Assembly: GCA_934444645.1 (NCBI GenBank)
Contig: CAKSCV010000011.1
Coordinates: 1 to 64,000 of the forward strand
DNA length: 64,000 nucleotides
Source: an uncultured Eubacteriales bacterium
Lineage (GTDB): Bacteria > Bacillota > Clostridia > Oscillospirales > CAG-382
Direction of reading: 5' to 3'
The notes under the pieces are model-generated. The model saw nothing but the letters and a program-made list of their open reading frames with translations. It was not told where the DNA came from and did not search any database. Of the stretch, positions 17,980-26,942 are shown piece after piece. The position numbers and the translations under genes were made by a program. Numbering within the stretch: position 1 is the first letter of the stretch; each line of letters starts with the position of its first letter.

Positions 17980-19089
17980 ATGGCAAAAAAATATGATGTC
18001 GCCGCCTTTATTTGGCCGAGCTACACCGGCGACGAACCGCGCACGCGCATTTTTTGGCCGGAGGGTTACGGCGAATGGCAGACCGTCAAGGCGATGAAAC
18101 CGTTTTATCCGGGTCATACCTGGCCGCGTAAGCCGCTTTGGGGCTATGTCAACGAGGCCGACCCGTATGTCATGGAAATGCAGATAAACGCCGCCGCCGA
18201 CCATGGCGTTAACGTCTTTATCTATGACTGGTATTGGTTCGACAACCGCCCGTTCCTTGAGCAGTGCCTTGATAATGGCTACTTAAAGGCCAAGAATAAC
18301 GACCGCGTCAAGTTTTACATCATGTGGGCCAACCACACCGCAACCTCCATTTGGGACAAGCGTACCGCCGAGATGAACTATCCGATCTGGGACGGTGCCG
18401 TGAACCGTGCCGCTTTTGAAACGGTAGTTCGCCGCACCATCGACATGTATTTCTCGCATCCGTCGTATTACAAGATCGACGGCAAGCCGGTGTACATGAT
18501 TTATGATCTCGGCAACCTGATTCGCGGTCTCGGCGGCATTGAAAACACCAAACGTGCGCTCGATTGGTTCCGTGAAGAAACCGTCAAAGCCGGTTTTCCG
18601 GGACTGGAACTGCAATTGACGCTTCGCAGTGAGCGTGCTATGAATGTGACCGGTCTTGACCCGAAATTTGAGGGCAACATGACGGCGGCGGTGCACGCGC
18701 TCGAATTTGACAGCGTAACACACTATCAGTTTGTTCACATTACGCCCATGGCGCGCAAGTATACAGACATTCTTGCCGATATCGAAAAGGAATGGGCGTA
18801 TATTGACCGCACGTTCAAGATGCCGTATTATCCGCACATTTCGGTAGGCTGGGATTCCAGTCCGCGCTACAATTCCGACCGGCATGATGCGTGCCTTGAA
18901 AACACGCCGGAAAACGTGAAGAAGGGCTTTGAAATGGCAAAGGCGTATATCGATGCGCACAAGAATCTGAAAGCACCGCTTGTCACGGTCAACAGCTGGA
19001 ACGAATGGACGGAAACAAGTTATCTGGAGCCGGACGATTTTTACGGGTACGGATATTTGGAAGCCATTCGCGAGGTGTTCGGAAAATAA
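17980..19089 (+). CDS. WbsX/GH99-like glycan-active protein 2 (tandem paralogue)
   Basis: This 369-residue protein is a tandem duplicate of the preceding gene. The first 120 residues are almost identical (both share WPSYTGDEPRTRIFWPEGYG and the DWYWFDNRPFLEQCLDNGYL block), while the middle (about 140-290) has diverged, suggesting a different substrate-binding surface. The SWNEWTETSYLEPDDFYG end is conserved. AGAGGAAGAG precedes the ATG. It is co-transcribed with its neighbour and closed by a strong terminator. No signal peptide is present. A third domain of this family occurs in the 1588-residue secreted protein at 27-32 kb. Confidence 0.82.
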   Translation: MAKKYDVAAFIWPSYTGDEPRTRIFWPEGYGEWQTVKAMKPFYPGHTWPRKPLWGYVNEADPYVMEMQINAAADHGVNVFIYDWYWFDNRPFLEQCLDNGYLKAKNNDRVKFYIMWANHTATSIWDKRTAEMNYPIWDGAVNRAAFETVVRRTIDMYFSHPSYYKIDGKPVYMIYDLGNLIRGLGGIENTKRALDWFREETVKAGFPGLELQLTLRSERAMNVTGLDPKFEGNMTAAVHALEFDSVTHYQFVHITPMARKYTDILADIEKEWAYIDRTFKMPYYPHISVGWDSSPRYNSDRHDACLENTPENVKKGFEMAKAYIDAHKNLKAPLVTVNSWNEWTETSYLEPDDFYGYGYLEAIREVFGK

Positions 19090-19091
19090 AG

Positions 19092-19122
19092 AAAAAAGGC
19101 GGATTTTTTGCCGCCTTTTTTT
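19092..19122 (+). terminator. Terminator of the WbsX pair
   Basis: AAAAAAGGCGG pairs with CCGCCTTTTTTT around ATTTTTTG just after the stop codon. A second hairpin of AAAGCCGCC with GGCGGCTTT follows at about 19127-19149. Confidence 0.9.
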
Positions 19123-19149
19123 GCATAAAGCCGCCGCAAGGCGGCTTTA

Positions 19150-20300
19150 TATATTTGCGAAGCCGCCTTGCGGCGAGCTGAATCGAGGTTTGCGAACCTC
19201 GAAATTCCCTTAAAAAGGTTTTAATTGTTGCGGTGCGAAGATGTCACTGCGGTGGGCTGAATCGAGGTTTGCAAAACCTCGGAAGTTCCCGAAAGGGAGA
19301 CGGGTTTATTCTTTTTGCGTTGTGCAAAAAGAACCAAAAAGCACACCAGAGGTTTGCGAACCTCTGGACTCCGGGGACGATTCAAAGCTCTGTCGGAAGT
19401 GATTTTGCAGAAATTTCCGGCGGCTTCTGCCGAAACCGGTTTTGCCCGCAAAACGGCGGCGAAAAGGCTTTGAATCGGTGCGAAAGGGTTACCGTAGTGC
19501 AAACGCAAGACTGATGTTTTTCGAAAAAGGATTATTGTACTGCAAGCTCACAGCAGCAAGCGATATTCGAAAAGGGTTGCTGCACGTTAGCTTTGGCGCG
19601 GAGGGAATTTGAATTTTTTGTATGCTAAAAAAAGCTTTTCTTTATCGGATAGCTTTGCATTAGCTGAAAATCTGCCTTTTTCGCAAACCAAAAGGTTATC
19701 TTTTGCCGAAAACTTTTTAACCGTACTTGAAAGTCACCTGCTTTTACAAACCAAAAGCATTTCTTTTGCACAAACCTTTACGAACTGCCCTCAAAAGCCG
19801 CCTTTTTTACGTTCAAAAAGCCTTTTATTCGCACAAACCTTTCTTTATTCCCACCCAAAATAACTCTTTTTTGCCCTCCGCCGCCCCTTTCAACGCCCCT
19901 TAACCTACTGTTTGCAAAGAATACAGCCGTTCTTTTGCTGTTCGCTCTAAATCCTTATGCTGTAAAGCCGGAACGTCGCACCGATTCAAATCCTCACCGG
20001 CGATACCCGGAAAGGTTGTAATATCCGGTGCCGCCGGTTACATGATGATGGCCGGTCGTTTCCGCAAAAATCATGTATCGAGCGGAGATTTGAATCGAGG
20101 TCGCAGGACGGAGTCCCGTGTGCTTTTTGGTTACTTTTTGCACAATGCAAAAAGTAACAACCCGTTCTCTTTGCAGAGAATATCGAGGTTCTGCAAACCT
20201 CGAATCAGTGCACACAAACAATAAATTCGCACCAACAAAATTAAAACCTTAAAGGAGCTTCGAGGTTCTGCAAACCTCGAATCAGCGCAAAAACCGCAAT
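19150..20300. repeat. Composite intergenic repeat, copy 5
   Basis: About 1.15 kb without a gene. It has hairpin units, a TTCTTTTTGCG hairpin (about 19310-19333), the CAGAGG hairpin, module C1 (19379-19476), the core with degenerate repeats and the CTTAACCTACTG end, module C2 (19983-20096), an ACTTTTTGCA hairpin (about 20132-20154) and opposite-facing hairpin units. Core orientation is as in copies 2-4. It ends right at the stop of the minus-strand gene at 20306. Confidence 0.8.
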
Positions 20301-20305
20301 CATTT

Positions 20306-20746
20306 TTACGAATACCTTACGCATAAACATATGATTTCCGTTTTGGGACGCAAACGCGTATCAATCCACGGAAGCCACGGCGTTTTCTCAAACGCAAAAT
20401 TATCGGTTATATATTCTTCAAACGTGGCATCTACACCACGCTTGAAAAGATGATATCCTCTTCTCAGCTTCAGATGGTTGGAAAACATATAGGATGCGAT
20501 TTTCCGTCGGTTCTCCTTTGTAATCTGCATGAGCGGATGCGTTAGCTCTTCCCTATTCGGATATAAAAATGCCGTATGGTCAACAGTCTTTCCTAAAGGG
20601 ACAAAGAACTCAATATGTGTTTTCCCAACCATTTTTACTTCTATTTGACTTGCTTTATAAAAAATAAATCCGATAAAGGCTGCCAAACTTATAAGGATGA
20701 CCGCGAATAGAATCAGTATCACACGAAAAACACGCTTTTTAACCAT
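20306..20746 (-). CDS. Hypothetical single-pass membrane protein
   Basis: A 146-residue protein with a basic start (MVKKRVFR) and one hydrophobic segment at about 8-31, so the remaining 115 residues are probably outside. The motif NHLKLRRGYHLFKRGVDATF weakly recalls the LysM-like subdomain that precedes the catalytic part of MltG endolytic transglycosylases, but the catalytic domain is absent. I do not recognise it with confidence. Its 3' end touches repeat copy 5. Confidence 0.6.
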   Translation of the reverse strand: MVKKRVFRVILILFAVILISLAAFIGFIFYKASQIEVKMVGKTHIEFFVPLGKTVDHTAFLYPNREELTHPLMQITKENRRKIASYMFSNHLKLRRGYHLFKRGVDATFEEYITDNFAFEKTPWLPWIDTRLRPKTEIICLCVRYS

Positions 20747-20921
20747 TTTCCCATCCCCATTCCGAAATCAGACGTCACTTTGGAAACCTTTCATTAACAT
20801 AATAGCATAATTATGACACAAAGTCAAGCAGCTTGCTATCGAAAAATCTTAGGATTGTCTTAAGATTCTCTTTGATAAGTGCGAATGATCCATCTCCTTG
20901 CAAAAATTTCGCTGTCCCCTC

Positions 20922-20950
20922 TTGAATTTTTCCGCATCTTATGGTAAAAT
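20922..20950 (+). promoter_or_regulatory. smpB-ssrA promoter
   Basis: TTGAAT (20922-20927) and TAAAAT (20945-20950) have a 17-bp spacer and lie about 50 nt before smpB. Confidence 0.75.
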
Positions 20951-20997
20951 ACTATTATATGAAAATCGAATGAAAAAATCCCGAAAGGAGGAGCATC

Positions 20998-21471
20998 ATG
21001 CCGGCTGAAAAAGAAAGCGTCAAAATTGCCGCTCAAAACAAAAAAGCCTATCACGACTATTTCGTCGAAGATACCTATGAAGCCGGAATTGCCCTCTCCG
21101 GAACGGAAGTTAAAAGCATTCGTGCCGGTACGGTCAATATGAAGGACTCCTATTGCACTATCGAAGAAGGAGAACTTTTTGCCACCGGCATTCATATCAG
21201 TCCTTATGAAAAAGGCAATGTATTCAATAAAGATCCGCTTCGCGACCGCAAGCTTCTCATGCATAAACGTGAAATCTTAAAGCTATTCGGGCTTGTCGGC
21301 AAAGAAGGCTATACGCTTGTGCCGTTAAAGCTGTATTTTAAGGGTTCACGCGTTAAAGTGGAAGTGGGACTTTGCAAGGGTAAAAAGTTATATGATAAGC
21401 GCGATTCCCTTGCCAAAAAGGAAGCCGGACGCGATATTGAACGTGCCATGAAGGAAAGAAACCGCTATTAA
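20998..21471 (+). CDS. smpB: SsrA-binding protein SmpB
   Basis: SmpB (157 residues) binds the tRNA-like part of tmRNA and brings it to stalled ribosomes for trans-translation. Conserved blocks are NKKAYHDYFVEDTYEAGI, LSGTEVKSIRAG, GLVGKEGYTLVPLKLYF and the basic C-terminal tail ending RDIERAMKERNRY. AAAGGAGGAGCATC gives a strong ribosome binding site. Its partner RNA begins 12 nt after the stop codon, so the two are probably co-transcribed. Confidence 0.97.
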   Translation: MPAEKESVKIAAQNKKAYHDYFVEDTYEAGIALSGTEVKSIRAGTVNMKDSYCTIEEGELFATGIHISPYEKGNVFNKDPLRDRKLLMHKREILKLFGLVGKEGYTLVPLKLYFKGSRVKVEVGLCKGKKLYDKRDSLAKKEAGRDIERAMKERNRY

Positions 21472-21483
21472 AGCGAAAAATAT

Positions 21484-21833
21484 GGGGGCGTAAAGGTTTC
21501 GACGGGGATCTTGAACGACGGTAAGCGAGCAGAGGTGCGGAAGCTCTTAAAAACGCCGCAATTCTAAAATTAAACGCTAATAATACAGAATTAGTAGCTG
21601 CCTAACTTAGGCGGCCGTCATACCTGTGAGGACTGCGGCACGGGCTATGGCGTCAATCAGCAGTGAACGTGAACGTGTCAATGCTTTGAGGCACGGCATG
21701 AACTGATAAGCTACCGGTTATGTGAGCCTGACGGCCGGCGCGCATAATGGGGAATCCTATTGACCGCCTACGCTCGTAGAAAGCTGTGGGAATGGGTTTT
21801 CGGACAGGAGTTCGACTCTCCTCGCCTCCACCA
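21484..21833 (+). ncRNA. ssrA: Transfer-messenger RNA
   Basis: The 5' end GGGGGCGTAAAGGTTTCGAC and the 3' end with GGAGTTCGACTCTCC and GCCTCCACCA form the tRNA-Ala-like domain, with GGGGGC pairing to GCCTCC (one G-U). The CCA is encoded. An internal reading frame in good position (21558-21602, stop TAA 21603-21605) encodes AILKLNANNTELVAA, ending in the protease-recognised VAA rather than the commoner LAA. The resume codon is inferred as GCA or the GCC before it. The 3' end doubles as an integration site. Confidence 0.95.
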
Positions 21834-21834
21834 C
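21822..21834 (+). repeat. Attachment-site repeat, left (within tmRNA 3' end)
   Basis: TCGCCTCCACCAC is repeated exactly at 26943-26955. tmRNA 3' ends are well-known integration sites, so the pair is read as attL/attR of an integrated element. Confidence 0.65.
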
Positions 21835-21864
21835 TCATTATCAAGTAATTGATAAAATAACAGG

Positions 21865-21906
21865 AATACGCCTTATGGTATGCTTAGACTTACCATAAGG
21901 CGTATT
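21865..21906. terminator. Perfect 16-bp hairpin after tmRNA
   Basis: AATACGCCTTATGGTA and TACCATAAGGCGTATT form a perfect stem with a 10-nt loop about 30 nt after the tmRNA end. It lacks a long T-run but probably defines a transcript end. The sequence from here to 22264 shows no gene. Confidence 0.6.
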
Positions 21907-22264
21907 GCTTTGTGATGGCAAGGACAGCCATGCGCAGTGAAATATGCGAAAACTATGAAAATCGAGGCTAAGGCAGATGCGTACAGCTTTTGGCGACGAT
22001 CGTCAATGGCTGTGTTTTTTTGAGCCTTTATGTTCCGAATAATGCGCGATTACGTTTTTTGCCTTGTGCTACACGGGTTTTCTCACGTGTTTTCTACGTG
22101 ATTTGTGCGCGATTGGTACGTGCTTGGGATAAAAATAGGCACTGTATGTAGACAGGAGTTCAATGAGGGTAAATCATCGCGTAAAATTATCTTCCACAAA
22201 TATATATTCTCTCCATAAGGCTTACTGAAATCAGTAGGCCATTTTTTATTTTGGAGGAAAAACG

Positions 22265-22684
22265 ATGGACAAACGTAAGGACAATGGGATTTTACTTGTT
22301 CCCGGCGATGTGTTAAAATGTGAAAAAAAGGAGAATAATGTCAAAATTTCCGCTATGAAACATAGCTGTTTTTCTTCAAACATGGATTCTCGATCAAGCG
22401 CAGAGCTTGAAGCGGAGGCTGATAACGTGAAAAAGGAAGCAGAACTGTATAATTCCGTTTACAAGGAAATCAGCGAGATCGTAGGCTTGGATGCCACGCT
22501 GAAAATATATCTGCGATTCAAAGGACAACAGATATCTTTTCCCGTTCGGCTGTATAATCCAAACATGATTCAGCAAAAAGTTGTCAAGGAATTCGACGGA
22601 ACCAATATACGAGAGTTGGCGAAAAAATACGATTACTCTGAAAAAACTGTAAGGCGGATGATCAAGGATAGCTTGGAAGAGTAA
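22265..22684 (+). CDS. Mor-like transcriptional regulator
   Basis: A 139-residue protein whose last 85 residues resemble the Mor/C family of phage Mu-type activators: a dimerisation segment (EISEIVGLDATLKIYLRFKG, about 73-92) followed by a helix-turn-helix (IRELAKKYDYSEKTVRRMIK, about 116-135). The first 55 residues are not recognisable. TTGGAGGAAAAACG precedes the ATG. Such regulators are typical of mobile elements, which fits its place inside the tmRNA-integrated segment. Confidence 0.7.
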   Translation: MDKRKDNGILLVPGDVLKCEKKENNVKISAMKHSCFSSNMDSRSSAELEAEADNVKKEAELYNSVYKEISEIVGLDATLKIYLRFKGQQISFPVRLYNPNMIQQKVVKEFDGTNIRELAKKYDYSEKTVRRMIKDSLEE

Positions 22685-22731
22685 AAGATCAAAGCAATTC
22701 ATTATATAATAACGAAAAGGAGCATATGAAA

Positions 22732-23967
22732 ATGGGATTATTGGACAAATTCAAAGACACCGTCTCCGCCGTTGCGGAAAAAGCCAAAGAAACGGTTGAC
22801 ACAGCCAAAGCCGCCTATGAGCAGAAAAAAGCCGAAGAAGCGCAGCATAAAACGGAAATGGAGGCGCTTGCGGCCGGCAAGGCAAATGAAATCGTATCTT
22901 CCATAAAGGCATATGAAAATGATGGAAGCTTTTTCAAAAATACCACCAAAGAAGAACTGTTAAAATTCACCAAAGAATTCTATGACAAGATACTGATGCC
23001 GGCAAACAGCGTAAGCAAAAGCAAAATTCAAATGTATCCCTACATTGAGGATAAGCAAATTTCAAAATTTGCACAAATATGGGCTGACTATAACCCATCC
23101 GAAACTGCGCTTGTATACTTAAAAGCCGAAAACAAACAGGAGATCGTCATTACAACTTCTTGCCTGTATTTTTCATTGGCTCTTGCAGAAGATACAAGAT
23201 TCTTTGTAAAAGGTGCAATATCTTGTGATGAAGTAAGTAAGTTTTCAACGGTTAATAACAATACGTCTTTTGAGTTCAAATGTGATGAATATACACTTGC
23301 TTCCTTTACCGCCGACAAAACGACAAAGGAAGATTTCATAACGCTGGATACGTATTTTTCCGCCATTATGAATCACGATTTTGTCATTACCGACGAAGAA
23401 GTAGATAAACTGATACGGCAGAAAATCGGTGAAAAAATATATGCCGAAGTAAAAAAATATATGGTTTATGACGATGAACTGCTTGTTTATTTTGCTTGGG
23501 GACTGGATTCATTATCTGCAAAGGATTACATTGTATGTACCAACAAGCAGATAATCCGAATGGACAGAGAAATGTTCGGTGCTACTGCGAATATCAAGCA
23601 ATTCTACTATGAAGACATTGTATCCGTAAGCACAGAGCAAAATGCAAAAAGCAATGATTTAACGGGTGCACTTATCGAAACTGCCCTTACAGCGGCTACC
23701 AAAACATGTGACCTTGTGATCACGACCGCCGGTGCAGGACTTAGAATCAATACACTTTTCAAAGTAGAGGCAGAACGAGTCGTAGCCGTTTACCATCATT
23801 ACAGAAAAGAAATACAAACGGCCTCTTCGCAACCGCAAGTCGTGGTTCAGCAACAAACTGCAGATCCCTTGGAACAGCTCGAAAAGCTTTCAAAAATGAA
23901 AGAAATGGGTATTCTTTCCGAGGAAGAATTCAACGAAAAGAAAGCGGCGCTGCTCTCGAAAATATAA
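22732..23967 (+). CDS. PH-like and SHOCT domain protein
   Basis: A 411-residue cytosolic protein. Residues 1-55 form a charged, Ala-rich coiled coil (KAKETVDTAKAAYEQKKAEE). The central part contains two domains that look like bacterial pleckstrin-homology folds (about 90-210 and 225-365, the latter with DYIVCTNKQIIRMD). The C-terminus (about 385-411) is a SHOCT motif (LEQLEKLSKMKEMGILSEEE). I chose the ATG at 22732 since AAAGGAG is 9 nt upstream; an ATG at 22726 is too close. Such proteins are of unknown function and often lie on mobile elements. Confidence 0.75.
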   Translation: MGLLDKFKDTVSAVAEKAKETVDTAKAAYEQKKAEEAQHKTEMEALAAGKANEIVSSIKAYENDGSFFKNTTKEELLKFTKEFYDKILMPANSVSKSKIQMYPYIEDKQISKFAQIWADYNPSETALVYLKAENKQEIVITTSCLYFSLALAEDTRFFVKGAISCDEVSKFSTVNNNTSFEFKCDEYTLASFTADKTTKEDFITLDTYFSAIMNHDFVITDEEVDKLIRQKIGEKIYAEVKKYMVYDDELLVYFAWGLDSLSAKDYIVCTNKQIIRMDREMFGATANIKQFYYEDIVSVSTEQNAKSNDLTGALIETALTAATKTCDLVITTAGAGLRINTLFKVEAERVVAVYHHYRKEIQTASSQPQVVVQQQTADPLEQLEKLSKMKEMGILSEEEFNEKKAALLSKI

Positions 23968-23978
23968 ATAACGCGCAT

Positions 23979-24015
23979 CCCCCTGCCTTAGCCAAAGACA
24001 GGGGGACGATTTTTT
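23979..24015 (+). terminator. Terminator after the PH/SHOCT gene
   Basis: CCCCCTG pairs with CAGGGGG around a 13-nt loop, followed by a T-run at 24010-24015. Confidence 0.75.
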
Positions 24016-24156
24016 GATAGAATTATTTCGCATAAACGTAAAGCGGACAAACAAAAATTCCAAAGGAAACAGATGTCTGTGGAGATAGGCGGTTGTTTTC
24101 TCTTTACTCACACGTGCCATTTGATCTTGTATCTTTCCTAACGTTGAATCACTGCA

Positions 24157-25314
24157 TCAGTAGAAAGATGCATCACAGGTTATCATTTCAAATTTCAAAT
24201 CCGTGCCGTCCGAAGTTAAGCCAAGGAAAATCAAATAGGGCACTACGCTTGCGTTGACTGCAATATTAGGGGAGTAGATATCGTCTCTCACATCAAATAT
24301 ATAGATGTGTGGCTCGGAAGAATAGAGCGAATACATTGGGTATCCATCTCCCGATAATCCTAAGTTATACAACTTAAAACTATCGGGGACGAGTCTGTCA
24401 GGATCGCGTTTATATATCAAATGTCTTCCATTCTCGTCATATTTTTCAGCACCATCGTTATTACTGCATTCGCGACCCTGCTCATCGTAGCCAGTTCCGT
24501 TGCAATAGGGACATATAAAGTAGTCATACAAGTTTTCACAGAATACAAAGTGCTGTCCAACATAATTGTTGGGGTATCTTAAAAGTTCGTCAGTATCTAC
24601 ATAGTTAACGGTAGTTTCAGAGATAGTAGAACACCAAACCAAAGGAATGCAACTATCCCGGAATTCCTGTTCCGTCATACCGAGGCTGGCTAAAATTCCG
24701 CTGGACTTGGAAGTGTCATAAGTTGGTTTTTGCGATGTATCGCCTGTGCCTTCCTCTCCATACAATGCATCATATTCATCCTGTGTATAAAAAAGATCGT
24801 CAAAAGCATTGGGATTGCTTACAAGACTGTCACTTGTATCATAGAATCCCCACACTTCCGGGCTATCCGTAACATTATACTTTACGTTGCTAACGGTAAA
24901 AAAGATTACCGAGTCGGTCAAAATAAAACTCACGTCCCCGGAATGTCCCCAATCGTCATTATCAAAGCTTAAATCCACCTGATTGCCGGTTAAATCGTCA
25001 AGGCTGATTTCCATCATGGCTGTTGCGGTTCTACTCTGAGGAGCTGCCTGAACCAAATGAAACTCAAAAGTGGCCTTGTTTGCACTTTCGTCAACATTGA
25101 TAGCAAGCACATAGCCGCCTGTATCCCAGTCAATGTATTCTGTTGCCCAATATGTAACAGAGGAATCATAATCAGATAGGTTAAATACCCCGGAAGCATC
25201 CTTATCTTGTTTATTCAAAGCGGTCAAGCTTGCGCTGTCCTGCGCTTTATTTCCGCTACTGCACCCGGTTAGTAAAAATGTCAATGCCAAAAGCAAAGCA
25301 AATACTTTTTTCAT
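24157..25314 (-). CDS. Hypothetical lipoprotein with zinc-ribbon-like motif
   Basis: A 385-residue exported lipoprotein. MKKVFALLLALTFLLTGC is a lipoprotein signal peptide with the lipobox LTGC (Cys18). The N-terminal half looks beta-rich, and a DnaJ-like cysteine motif CPYCNGTGYDEQGREC lies near residue 268, suggesting a bound metal. The family is not recognised. GGGAAAAGAC precedes the ATG on the minus strand. It reads opposite to the neighbouring element genes and may be cargo of the integrated element. Confidence 0.75.
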   Translation of the reverse strand: MKKVFALLLALTFLLTGCSSGNKAQDSASLTALNKQDKDASGVFNLSDYDSSVTYWATEYIDWDTGGYVLAINVDESANKATFEFHLVQAAPQSRTATAMMEISLDDLTGNQVDLSFDNDDWGHSGDVSFILTDSVIFFTVSNVKYNVTDSPEVWGFYDTSDSLVSNPNAFDDLFYTQDEYDALYGEEGTGDTSQKPTYDTSKSSGILASLGMTEQEFRDSCIPLVWCSTISETTVNYVDTDELLRYPNNYVGQHFVFCENLYDYFICPYCNGTGYDEQGRECSNNDGAEKYDENGRHLIYKRDPDRLVPDSFKLYNLGLSGDGYPMYSLYSSEPHIYIFDVRDDIYSPNIAVNASVVPYLIFLGLTSDGTDLKFEMITCDASFY

Positions 25315-25761
25315 GTCTTTTCCCCTTTCCCGTCCGCCGCATTTATGACAATACTGCCGGTGTGAATCTTTGCAGCTTTAATCTTGGGTTCTTTTTTCTT
25401 GGACACCGGTTATCTTCCCTTCGCCCGCCAAATTTATCGCGTACTTAGAAAGCTCATTTTTCCCTATTTTTCTTGATATGCGTGCCTAATTTCCGGTGTT
25501 CCGACGTTTTCACTGCCATTTGCATCACCTATTAAATAAGTATAGCAGGTGTTAATGCGCAAGTAAAATCCCGTTGTCCTTGCATTTGTCCGATCAGTTG
25601 AAACTATCTGAAAAGCGCACAAAATTTCTGTACTGTAAAGCGTTTCAAACGGCACAATCATCTCTTAAAGTCCACAAAAACACCAACAAATAATTATACA
25701 TATACTGGACGGATAAAAAGTCCGTATTTTCCAACAAATAAATATAAAAGAGGACATATAA
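25315..25761. other. Intergenic stretch without a recognisable gene
   Basis: About 450 bp between the lipoprotein and the recombinase remnant. Only short frames occur (for example minus-strand 25464-25661), with no ribosome binding site or recognisable domain. AT-rich blocks near 25680-25745 could hold a promoter for the rightward remnant. Confidence 0.5.
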
Positions 25762-25917
25762 ATGTCTGTAAAAAACATTGAAGAAATCAAAAACAAGCTT
25801 GCAAGTATCTCCAAAATCACCGAGGGCAACACGGTAAGCGGGTCATCCAAAATATCGTTAACTGTCGTCTATAACAGAAACGGCGTGCCTTTGAGAAGTG
25901 CGCGGTTATCTACTTAA
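25762..25917 (+). CDS. Small open frame upstream of recombinase remnant
   Basis: A 51-residue frame starting MSVKNIEEIKNKLASISK and preceded by AGAGGACATATAA, a plausible ribosome binding site. Its 3' end overlaps the recombinase remnant in another frame, an arrangement seen when a small accessory gene is coupled to an integrase. Its last residues may be altered by the rearrangement that damaged the recombinase. Not recognised; could be spurious. Confidence 0.35.
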   Translation: MSVKNIEEIKNKLASISKITEGNTVSGSSKISLTVVYNRNGVPLRSARLST

Positions 25918-26723
25918 GATACTCCACACATAATCAAACCGACCTATCGATCGAATATCAGCGTGAAATAACAGAAAAGTACTGTGCAGACAAGGGGTAT
26001 ACGGTTGTAAAACACTTTATTGATGAAGCGAAAAGCGGTACCACAGACAAGCGCGATTCGTTTCAAGCTGAAGCTCTGTTCAACCGCGTACAGGATAAAA
26101 TGAACGATAACCGCAAAAGCAATCTTCGTTCCGGCGGTAAACGCCACTATATGTTAGGCGGTATGAGCAAAATCTACTGTGCTGAATGCGGTTCCGCGAT
26201 GGTTGGAGCGGCCAATAAAAGCCACGGTAAAACACACCGCTATTATGTTTGTCCTAAACACAAACAAAAGAGCTGTAAACTCAAAAATCTCAGAGCGGAC
26301 TATCTTGAAAAGCTTCTCTGTGTTACCATCGTTAATAAAACCGTTAACACGAATAACTACACGCAATATAACGCTCTGCTTAAAGAATTGGCAGGTAAGA
26401 ACCCTGACAAGGGAATTTGTAGGGAGCTTGCCGGTGTTAAGAAAGCGATCGACAACATCCTAAAAGTTCTCGAAACGCATCCGACCGATGAGGCAATGGA
26501 GCATTTTTCTTCCCTGACTGCCAAAAAAGATGCTTTGAAAAGCAGATTGGATGCTGTAAACAATGTTCCGCAAATAACGCCGGATAATCTTAAAAATCTC
26601 AGGATACAGCTTGTGAAGGAGCTCAAAAATTCGTCAGACCCACTTGCCTATGACATTATAGACAAAATAGTCAAACGCGTTACGGTTGGCAAAGACAATA
26701 TAGAAATAGAACTGTATCTGTGA
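25875..26723 (+). pseudogene. Large serine recombinase, internally deleted
   Basis: The open frame has no ATG/GTG/TTG near its beginning and starts with the catalytic-domain signature AVIYLRYSTHNQTDLSIEYQ (nucleophile Ser in LRYS), continuing to DEAKSGTTDKRDSFQ. It then jumps directly to the end of the recombinase domain (AEALFNRVQDKMNDN), followed by a zinc ribbon (CAECG...YVCPKHKQKSCK) and a coiled-coil C-terminal region. Most of the resolvase catalytic domain and the DNA-binding recombinase domain, normally about 200 residues, are missing. It is therefore a deletion derivative, almost surely inactive. Whether it once mobilised the element at the tmRNA is unknown. Confidence 0.8.
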
Positions 26724-26942
26724 CGTTTCCCTCATCGCACAGGACGCGAAAACGCAAGGTCGTGCGGAGTTGCAGCTTAACATTTTCCAACCCGTCATCG
26801 TTATGGATGGGGCATACTGTAAAGAAAAACCGACATCCTGTATGAGAATTTTCTCAATGACTATAGTCGTTGTTACGGCTATTGCGATGGGATAGTTAAG
26901 GATGTCCATATGCGTTTCGACTTGAAAGATGCGGGTTACGCA
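26724..26942 (+). pseudogene. Remnant coding sequence at the right end of the integrated element
   Basis: Two overlapping frames carry protein-like sequence: one reading LIAQDAKTQGRAELQL and NIFQPVIVMDGAYC, then after an apparent frameshift YSRCYGYCDGIVKDVHMRFD and KDAGYASPP ending just past the att repeat. This looks like a frameshifted gene tail. The family is not recognised. Confidence 0.35.

Noticed and set aside
22080..22105. Third parS candidate around TCTCACGTGTTTT
   Set aside because: The core TCACGTG is present but the right arm and part of the left arm do not match the consensus.
25464..25661. Minus-strand 65-codon frame
   Set aside because: No ribosome binding site, no recognisable sequence, lies in an AT-rich intergenic stretch.
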